A stretch of 27,936 nt of DNA, taken from the IMG/VR virus record IMGVR_UViG_3300025889_000743, positions 1 to 27,936 of that record, one strand, 5' to 3'. The position numbers and the translations under genes are program-made. The notes below the pieces were generated by a model that worked only from the letters and a program-made list of their open reading frames with translations, was not told where the DNA came from and made no database searches. Below are positions 22,766 to 27,936 of this stretch, piece by piece; position 1 is the stretch's first letter, and each line of letters begins with the position of its first letter. This DNA is from a virus.

Positions 22766-23279
22766 TATCGTAATAGGCAAATCTAAAAGTTGCGTCTGCT
22801 GTTAATACATTCTCGGGGGAATCAGAAGAACTGAAAATTATGGAAGAGAGGGCTATTGGAAAACAATCATAAAATTTTATTTTATAATTGTGATTATAAC
22901 TTGAAGTTAGAAGACTCAATGTCGCATCAGCAAATTGTGGAAATGGTTTTTTTGCAAATCGATTAAGATTTGGAAGATCTCTATATTCTTTAAAATCTGT
23001 GGGAAAGGTCATGGCTCTCATCCAATCATGCAATTCTTTCCAAGATTTTAAATCTTCATCTACCATGAAAGTAAAGGTTAATGAGTCGTATATTAATTTA
23101 TCACCAGGTGAATAAAGATCAATAAACGGGGTGGGCTTAATAGCCTCACCTATTGTTAGACCTGGTAAAGTTGCTGACTGGCAGAAATAAGTTGTATTAG
23201 GTAATCTTGTGAAAGATACCTGAAACTTATTTGCTACTAAAGAATTGGTATTTTGTGGATTTCTAGATATTGCTGCCAT
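22752..23279 (-). CDS. 19: Tail-tube-fold protein (T4 gp19-like)
   Basis: A 175-residue beta-rich protein. The segments NKFQVSFTRLPNTTYFCQSATLPG, GDKLIYDSLTFTFMVDEDLKSW and DLNWMRAMTFPTDF read like the tail-tube fold shared by T4 gp19 and tube-initiator proteins (gp48, gp54). Its size fits gp19 (163 aa). It could instead be a tube-like baseplate or connector protein, because the classical gp18-gp19 pair is not here. It lies alone between the gp23 terminator and uvsY, with its own late promoter directly at the start codon. No in-frame ATG or ribosome-binding site is seen before its ATG. Confidence 0.65.
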   Translation of the reverse strand: MAAISRNPQNTNSLVANKFQVSFTRLPNTTYFCQSATLPGLTIGEAIKPTPFIDLYSPGDKLIYDSLTFTFMVDEDLKSWKELHDWMRAMTFPTDFKEYRDLPNLNRFAKKPFPQFADATLSLLTSSYNHNYKIKFYDCFPIALSSIIFSSSDSPENVLTADATFRFAYYDIEKV

Positions 23280-23284
23280 ATCTT

Positions 23285-23292
23285 TATTTATA
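23285..23292 (-). promoter_or_regulatory. Late promoter TATAAATA abutting the tail-tube start codon
   Basis: An exact TATAAATA on the minus strand, followed by AAGAT and then ATG. If the octamer spans -13 to -6 as in T4, +1 is the A of the start codon, predicting a leaderless mRNA. It lies directly downstream of the gp23 terminator. Confidence 0.6.
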
Positions 23293-23297
23293 TGATT

Positions 23298-23325
23298 AAA
23301 AAAGAAGGGGCACTAGGCCCCTTCT
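23298..23325 (-). terminator. Rho-independent terminator after gp23
   Basis: On the minus strand AGAAGGGGC (23317-23325) pairs with GCCCCTTCT (23303-23311), a 9-bp GC-rich stem with a 5-nt loop, followed by a run of six T. It is placed 33 bp after the gp23 stop and ends the head-gene transcript. Confidence 0.85.
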
Positions 23326-23357
23326 AAAAGTTACTATCTTTTTTTATATTGGATACA

Positions 23358-24686
23358 TTACATGAGGTTTGCTACTTTGAATGCACGATAGTAGTTATTG
23401 GAAAGTGCATCTAGAGCGCCATAACCTTGATCGGTGCCACCAGCAAATGGGTTAGCAACAAGACCATAACGTGTCTTGAAACCAATCTTTGGCTGGAATG
23501 TTCCGGTATCAACTGCACGAACCATCTGTAGTGGAACGTATGGGCAGTAGAAAATACCAGCGTCATAAGCATTAGCACCCTTGTAACCAACAACAGCAAA
23601 CTCTTGTGTGGCGCTTGTTGGGGCATATGGGTCAATGTAGACCTTGATGCGACCAAACATTGTACCAGCAAAAGTGTTACCTGTGTCATCAACTGTTAGA
23701 TTGACGGCATCCTTAAGGGCGGATTGATAGTCAAGAATACCAGCCATGGCTAGTGCAGAGGCTACATCAGAAGATGTAATTAGAACGTTGCCCTTCCCTC
23801 TACGAGTCGTCTTGGCAATGGTGTTAGCTTCGCGCTCGATTTGGAAAGCAAGACCCTTAACCTTTTCAACCATCCAACGTCCATTTGAATCAACGTCTAG
23901 GTCAAACTTACCAGTAGTTGTTGTTCCAGATTGGCAACCAGTCTTAGCAACCTTGTAGATTGTGCGAACAACTTCACGGTTGATTTCGGCTAGAATTTCA
24001 GCAGAAAGAATATTGCTGAGTTCTGTTTCGGCATCAAGTCCATGAACAGCCTTTAGATCTTGAGCAAGTTCCATCGTGTACTCAGCCTTTAGAGCACGAG
24101 TAGCAGCGGTGACGGTTACTTTTTCAATTGCAAAAGCCATTTCTTGGAATGTTGTGCTATCACCAAGTCCTTCAGCGGTAGCAGTAGCCATTGCAGCTTG
24201 TGCAGCAGCATTTCCAACAAAGGTATTAGCAGCGGCCGCACCAACAGCTAGTGTTGTCTGAGCTCCTGCGGCACCACCAAATCCTGTATTAGCTTCATTA
24301 AAGAATGCTTCAGCATTTGTATTGGCCTGGCCAGTATAGCGTGAACGCATTGCAAAGATAAGACCTGTAGGACCTGTCATTGGCTGAACACCGCAAACGT
24401 CATATGCAATGAGGTTTGGTAGTGAACGGCGAACTAGGCTGATTAGAATTGGGTCAAAACCAGCAACTGGACCACCAGAATTAGCTAGACCACTAAAACC
24501 ACCGGTGCCGGCGGCATTGGCGTGTGTAGCTTCGTTTAGTTGACGATGCTCTTCCATAACAGCACGTTCTTGGTTTTCAAGAACCATTGCTGTGACGGCT
24601 CTACGATAGGGATCCTTAATTACAGGAAGTTCTGGGTGCTCAAGAATAGGAGCCCACTTTTTTTGAAGTTCTTCTGAAAGATACAT
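23358..24686 (-). CDS. 23: Major capsid protein (T4 gp23)
   Basis: A 442-residue HK97-fold major capsid protein. MYLSEELQKKWAPILEHP resembles the T4 start; RRSLPNLIAYDVCGVQPMTGPTGLIFAMRSRYTG (near 94-127) is the family's core segment, and LKAEYTMELAQDLKAVHGLDAE is the conserved helix matching T4. The propeptide likely ends in the LxE site QLNE-A (cleavage after about Glu52, matching T4 LAE-A), to be cut by gp21. It is shorter than T4 gp23 (521 aa), with shorter insertions. AAGGAG is the ribosome site. The gene is noticeably GC-richer than its neighbours, consistent with high expression. Confidence 0.97.
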   Translation of the reverse strand: MYLSEELQKKWAPILEHPELPVIKDPYRRAVTAMVLENQERAVMEEHRQLNEATHANAAGTGGFSGLANSGGPVAGFDPILISLVRRSLPNLIAYDVCGVQPMTGPTGLIFAMRSRYTGQANTNAEAFFNEANTGFGGAAGAQTTLAVGAAAANTFVGNAAAQAAMATATAEGLGDSTTFQEMAFAIEKVTVTAATRALKAEYTMELAQDLKAVHGLDAETELSNILSAEILAEINREVVRTIYKVAKTGCQSGTTTTGKFDLDVDSNGRWMVEKVKGLAFQIEREANTIAKTTRRGKGNVLITSSDVASALAMAGILDYQSALKDAVNLTVDDTGNTFAGTMFGRIKVYIDPYAPTSATQEFAVVGYKGANAYDAGIFYCPYVPLQMVRAVDTGTFQPKIGFKTRYGLVANPFAGGTDQGYGALDALSNNYYRAFKVANLM

Positions 24687-24711
24687 TTCTCTTTTCTCCT
24701 TGGTTTTTAAA

Positions 24712-25752
24712 TTATCTTGGTAAAGTTCTGGAAATTACTGAAGCATAAGCAGCCATTCTGGGATCTGCGATCTTAACGTTATTAACGGTGTCTGGATCCT
24801 CGACTGACTCATGCAATGAAGATTCATTCGCACGCTTTACATCAGATGGAAAATAATTTTCCTTAATTGTTTCAAGTTTTTCTTTGAATTCTTCCTCTGT
24901 GGTGAATTCGACGCTCTCTACGAGGGACTTGAGTTTTTCAACTTGTGTCTGTGTAAGACCTTCAGTTACGGAATGAAATACTTCAATTTTCTTTGATTCA
25001 TTGAGTTCTTTGGCTAGGCCAATAGCAACATCAATTTGTTCGTTTAGTTGGGTTTCAAGTTCTTCGACTTTGGAAGAAAGTTCTTCAACAAGGTCGACTT
25101 TTTCATCAGGAATATCGATATAGTTTTCCACGAAAAGGTTGCGAAGACCAACGATAAAATCTTCTGTTAGTTCGGTACGAAGTCCTTTTTCGATAGCGAT
25201 TGCATTTTCTTCCATCCACTGTTCAACGACATAGTTTAGATAATCGTTAACTTTCTCAGAGATGGTTTCTGTCACATCAGCAATGGCTTCTTCCAATGAC
25301 TGTGTGTACTGAGCTTCGAGTTCTTCTTGAATTTGTGAAACGCGATCATGAACGCGGGCTTCAAAGATTGTTGAAACCTTAGACTTAAAGTCTTCAGAAA
25401 TTGTTTCGCCTTCGAACATGGAATCGATATCTTCCTTCATTTTGCCATAAGATTCTTTTTTCATTTTATCTTCTTCGTCTTCCATTTTCTCTTTATCTTC
25501 ATCTTCATCTTCATCTTTTTCTTCTTTTAGCTTCTCTGCTGGCATAGCACCAACGCGAGGAGCAGCACCGGGGGGTGTGGCCTTCTTAATAGGCTTGGTG
25601 TAATCAATCTCGGTATCTTGTGTCTTGGTTGGTGTTGCTCCACCAAGATCTTCTACGTCTGCTTCAGCCATTTTGTGCATTTCTTCTGCTGGAGCAGAAG
25701 TCTTGCTCTTGTTTAGAATTTCTGAGGCAGCTTCAAGTAAATTGCTTTTCAT
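24712..25752 (-). CDS. 22: Prohead scaffolding core protein (T4 gp22)
   Basis: A 346-residue highly charged protein, largely helical and coiled coil. A low-complexity acidic stretch (EDEDEDKEKMEDEEDK, about 78-95) and long Glu-rich repeats follow, with many L/I-x-E sites suited to cleavage by gp21. T4 gp22 (269 aa) plays this role: it fills the prohead core and is destroyed at maturation. Its position, between gp21 and gp23, fits. A late promoter (25779-25786) and an AGGAG ribosome site lie before it. Confidence 0.88.
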   Translation of the reverse strand: MKSNLLEAASEILNKSKTSAPAEEMHKMAEADVEDLGGATPTKTQDTEIDYTKPIKKATPPGAAPRVGAMPAEKLKEEKDEDEDEDKEKMEDEEDKMKKESYGKMKEDIDSMFEGETISEDFKSKVSTIFEARVHDRVSQIQEELEAQYTQSLEEAIADVTETISEKVNDYLNYVVEQWMEENAIAIEKGLRTELTEDFIVGLRNLFVENYIDIPDEKVDLVEELSSKVEELETQLNEQIDVAIGLAKELNESKKIEVFHSVTEGLTQTQVEKLKSLVESVEFTTEEEFKEKLETIKENYFPSDVKRANESSLHESVEDPDTVNNVKIADPRMAAYASVISRTLPR

Positions 25753-25778
25753 TTGAAAGTTCTCCTAATTTATTACTT

Positions 25779-25786
25779 TATTTATA
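25779..25786 (-). promoter_or_regulatory. Late promoter TATAAATA for gp22-gp23
   Basis: An exact TATAAATA on the minus strand in the 37-bp gap after gp21, followed by AAGTA; predicted +1 near 25773, about 20 nt before the gp22 ATG, with AGGAG between them. This would be the main late promoter for scaffold and capsid. Confidence 0.7.
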
Positions 25787-25789
25787 AAA

Positions 25790-26440
25790 TTAAAGTTTTC
25801 GTAAAAAGTTTTCAAAGAGCTTTAACGCAACGGACTCTATATCCTTCCTTGAAGCCTTTTGAATTTGTTTTTTAGCGGTCTCGATATCTTGCTCCATAAA
25901 AACACCATTAACAAAAACCCACTCTTTACCTTCACGAATACCATTCACGAACGCATCTGGGGCAGAGGGATCAGCAACAATGTCTGCTGCTGTAGCAAGA
26001 TAAAAATCGTCCTGAACTAAATTTATTCCGTTTGGACCGGGTTTGATTGTGCCCATACCTCTAGATGAAACACCTAATTTTGCGCCTTCGTCAATCAAGT
26101 TTTTCACTATGTTTCCGTATGGTGTATCCATGACCTTTGCACTACCATAGAAATTGTTTCCATCCAAATCTAATGATTTGATCATGTGCGAAACACGGTC
26201 TAAGTTGATGGTTGGGCTATCTGGATGCCCTAATTCACCAAACGCTCTGTTTTGTTTAATATAATTTTCATTATAACGATCAACTTCTTTAGAGAGAACG
26301 TCTTTTGAGTACATTCTCTTATTTCTGTTTGGTAACTCTGATTGAAGAAAGACCCCGCGAATGTAATAATCTTTTTTATTACCTTCTTTTTTTTCGGTGA
26401 GGTATTGCACTTCCTCAAAAACTTCTTTGATTAGTTTCAT
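25790..26440 (-). CDS. 21: Prohead core protease (T4 gp21)
   Basis: A 216-residue serine protease of the U9/herpesvirus-assemblin-like fold that would cleave core and capsid proteins after L/I-x-E during prohead maturation. The catalytic His is in FGELGHPDSP (about His72) and the catalytic Ser in LGVSSRGMG (about Ser125/126). An ATG-equivalent codon at 26482 also opens the frame, but the start MKLIKEVFEE at 26440 is chosen: it has AGGA at good spacing and follows the preceding stop with no overlap. T4 gp21 is similar in size (212 aa). Confidence 0.95.
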   Translation of the reverse strand: MKLIKEVFEEVQYLTEKKEGNKKDYYIRGVFLQSELPNRNKRMYSKDVLSKEVDRYNENYIKQNRAFGELGHPDSPTINLDRVSHMIKSLDLDGNNFYGSAKVMDTPYGNIVKNLIDEGAKLGVSSRGMGTIKPGPNGINLVQDDFYLATAADIVADPSAPDAFVNGIREGKEWVFVNGVFMEQDIETAKKQIQKASRKDIESVALKLFENFLRKL

Positions 26441-26441
26441 C

Positions 26442-26831
26442 TTAGTATCCTGGAGCTGGTGAATATGTTGCTTCTTTGGCAAACTCTATAACTAATGTTC
26501 CGTTTGTGGTTCCAACCAAATCAATACCCACATTTCCTGTAGAAGTATTTGCAACTGCCATTCCGGCTTCTACTAAATTCCAAAAACCCGAACCACCTAA
26601 TTCAACAACACTTGTTGCGTCTCTAGAAATTTTCCAATAACCAGTATTTGCCGTTGCCCAAAAAACTCGTGAAATTGTTAAATCTGTTACAGTCTCTTCA
26701 GAGACTGCACCTGTTGTTGCCACTGTAGTATTAGCTGCAAAATCACTTAAGTTAAGCGTTAAAGCAGATGTTGCTCCCGTAACTCTCAACATAACTCTAC
26801 TTTTTGGACCTTTTACTATTTCGTAAGCCAT
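26442..26831 (-). CDS. Small putative structural protein, 129 aa
   Basis: I do not recognise a specific family. The protein is Thr/Ala/Gly/Val-rich, low in charge, and looks all-beta, with no cysteine or membrane segment. It begins MAYEIVKGPKSRVMLRVTG and has repeated strand-turn patterns, resembling phage decoration or head-associated proteins. Its place within the head cluster, next to gp21, supports a virion or prohead role, but this is inference. It has an AAGGA ribosome site and lies 11 bp after the upstream gene. Confidence 0.65.
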   Translation of the reverse strand: MAYEIVKGPKSRVMLRVTGATSALTLNLSDFAANTTVATTGAVSEETVTDLTISRVFWATANTGYWKISRDATSVVELGGSGFWNLVEAGMAVANTSTGNVGIDLVGTTNGTLVIEFAKEATYSPAPGY

Positions 26832-26842
26832 TTTTTTATTCC

Positions 26843-27253
26843 TTATCTAACGCCTAGAGCCTTTAATTTACGAAGTGAACGCTTTCTTTTCATTAAAGAT
26901 CTAGACATTTTTGCTTTTCTTTTTATTGCAGCACGCTTTTGTATTCTTTTCATTTTTATTTTTTGAATAGCGGTAATTCTTTTTAATTTACCACTACGCA
27001 ATGTAAAACCTTTTACGGCAGATTTTTTAACTCTTCTCTGAACTTTTCCGCCTCTAATTCTAACTCTAATTAACTTAACTCTTCCCTGTTTTATAACATT
27101 AGCTTCTTCAATTGTTTCATCTTCTTCTATAAGATTTTCTGCGACAATTTTTTTAAGCGCAAATAATTTCTTTTCTAATAAGCTATTCATTTTAGCAAAA
27201 ACTTCCATTTTTGCTTCGGCATAGTTATTATTTAGAATGTTTTCTATGTTCAT
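26843..27253 (-). CDS. Basic prohead-core-like protein (T4 gp67/gp68 position)
   Basis: A 136-residue protein with an acidic, helical N-terminal half (ENLIEEDETIEEANVI, about 40-55) and an extremely Lys/Arg-rich C-terminal half including RGGKVQRR and MKRKRSLRKLKALG. T4 carries the prohead core proteins gp67 and gp68 just before gene 21, and marine T4-like phages have basic proteins of this kind, often labelled gp68. TIEE-A is a candidate L/I-x-E cleavage site for gp21. The basic tail could bind DNA or the acidic scaffold gp22. The gene starts with an ATGA overlap. Assignment is by position and composition. Confidence 0.62.
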   Translation of the reverse strand: MNIENILNNNYAEAKMEVFAKMNSLLEKKLFALKKIVAENLIEEDETIEEANVIKQGRVKLIRVRIRGGKVQRRVKKSAVKGFTLRSGKLKRITAIQKIKMKRIQKRAAIKRKAKMSRSLMKRKRSLRKLKALGVR

Positions 27254-27936
27254 TTTTTTGCTTTTGAAAATGCGTAATCTGCAACTTTAATAAAACCATT
27301 TCTATCTTTATTCATAAGTTGATCTAACTTAGTCTTATTATCAGCATCAACTGCATCGTATAGAGCTAATACAGCCTTTGCGGTATACATATCAACTTTC
27401 ATTTTTTTATCATCTTTAAACTTAACTGTGTTTGCGGCTTTTCCTTTAACTATCTCTCGCAATGTTTTAATTATTCCGGCTTGAATAGTTGTTTGCACTT
27501 CTTCTGTAACACTACCCATAGACAAATCATTCATAGGAAGAGTGAATGTTCTGTTTAGTTTATCACTGTAATATGTCGCGACTTTTAAACCATTTGGGAA
27601 TAATCTGATAGCCTTTCTTTTTAAGACTAAGATTGGTGGCAAATTTTTAAACTCACTTGAATGACTCTCATCAAGAGCTTCAGAGTCAAATTCTTCCCCA
27701 ACAACTTGTCTGGTCTTTTGAAAAAGACCTTTGTTTGTTGTCATCAAACCTAACATTCTGTTAGACAAATTTACCAACAGCATTCTTTCCTGTCGATTTA
27801 GATTTGGATTTTCCGTATTTTCAATCTTCTTTAATACGATATGTAACCGTTGAAGATCTTTTCTATTGGACAATCCAGTTCTAACCAATGTATCAAATTT
27901 TTTTACATCAACCTCGTTTAGTTGATCCTCTTCATT
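27250..27936 (-). CDS. Conserved T4-like phage protein, 5' end beyond window
   Basis: The frame ends at 27250 and is open to the right edge with no ATG; residues before position 27888 read NEEDQLNEVDVKKFDTL, so the true start lies outside. At least 228 codons are visible. Mostly helical N-terminal half; the segment LVLKRKAIRLFPNGLKVATYYSDKL looks conserved in marine T4-like phages as far as I recall. No known function; it sits at the upstream end of the head-gene cluster and overlaps the next gene by 4 bp. Confidence 0.8.
   Translation of the reverse strand, partial: NEEDQLNEVDVKKFDTLVRTGLSNRKDLQRLHIVLKKIENTENPNLNRQERMLLVNLSNRMLGLMTTNKGLFQKTRQVVGEEFDSEALDESHSSEFKNLPPILVLKRKAIRLFPNGLKVATYYSDKLNRTFTLPMNDLSMGSVTEEVQTTIQAGIIKTLREIVKGKAANTVKFKDDKKMKVDMYTAKAVLALYDAVDADNKTKLDQLMNKDRNGFIKVADYAFSKAKK

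Noticed and set aside
25494-25524. Short tandem repeat of cttcat-type units.
   Set aside because: It is simply the codons of the Glu/Asp-rich stretch of the gp22 scaffold.
1-27936. CRISPR arrays, insertion sequences, integrase or attachment sites.
   Set aside because: No regularly spaced direct repeats, transposase or integrase motifs were seen; the content fits a strictly lytic T4-like phage.

Overview
This window is a compact piece of a T4-like (Straboviridae-type, tailed myovirus) phage genome. It is AT-rich, and all convincing genes lie on the minus strand, so transcription runs from high to low coordinates. Recognisable T4 homologues are gp23, gp22, gp21, UvsY, UvsW, gp55, gp47, gp46, gp44, gp62, RegA, gp43, UvsX and gp41. 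The accessory genes (small heat-shock protein, peptide deformylase, two 2-oxoglutarate/Fe(II) oxygenase-like proteins, dUTPase, a KWDG-motif protein at the left edge) are typical of marine T4-like phages of the cyanophage/pelagiphage kind. No photosynthesis gene is present and the host cannot be named. A GH19-type endolysin suggests a Gram-negative host.

Layout in transcription order (right to left). (1) 27936-23358 is the head module: an edge-truncated conserved protein, a basic prohead-core-like protein, a small possible structural protein, gp21 protease, gp22 scaffold and gp23 capsid. A late promoter sits before gp22 and a strong terminator follows gp23. (2) 23279-22752 is a tail-tube-fold protein with its own late promoter. 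(3) 22709-16362 is the recombination and late-transcription module: UvsY, UvsW, an Sm-like-looking protein, gp55, gp47, a 2OG oxygenase and gp46. (4) 16360-12243 is accessory: peptide deformylase, a possible GNAT plus Asp/Asn-hydroxylase fusion, a PLP fold-type-II-like enzyme, an amino-methyltransferase and tRNA-Thr(UGU). (5) 12220-9706 holds gp44, gp62, RegA, a 63-aa protein and dUTPase. (6) 9615-7865 holds Hsp20, a 47-aa membrane protein, dCMP deaminase and endolysin. (7) 7864-7564 is a 301-bp non-coding stretch dense in inverted repeats. (8) 7563-1 holds two small proteins, gp43 polymerase, UvsX, a small nested gene, gp41 helicase, a second deaminase and two conserved proteins of unknown function.

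The genes form one replication/recombination/late-gene programme. The clamp loader, polymerase and helicase make the replisome, and UvsX/UvsY/UvsW with gp46/gp47 run recombination-dependent replication. gp55 would direct host RNA polymerase to TATAAATA late promoters, three of which sit in intergenic gaps here. RegA would repress early mRNAs, and dUTPase and dCMP deaminase supply dTTP precursors.

The parts most worth a second look are: the hydroxylase/PLP/methyltransferase cassette at 12308-15770, a possible new DNA- or small-molecule-modification pathway; the structured non-coding region at 7564-7864; the late promoter whose predicted +1 falls on the start codon of the tail-tube gene; the pair of related Sm-like proteins; and the methyltransferase stop codon that lies inside the tRNA. 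All functional statements come from reading motifs; no database search was run.
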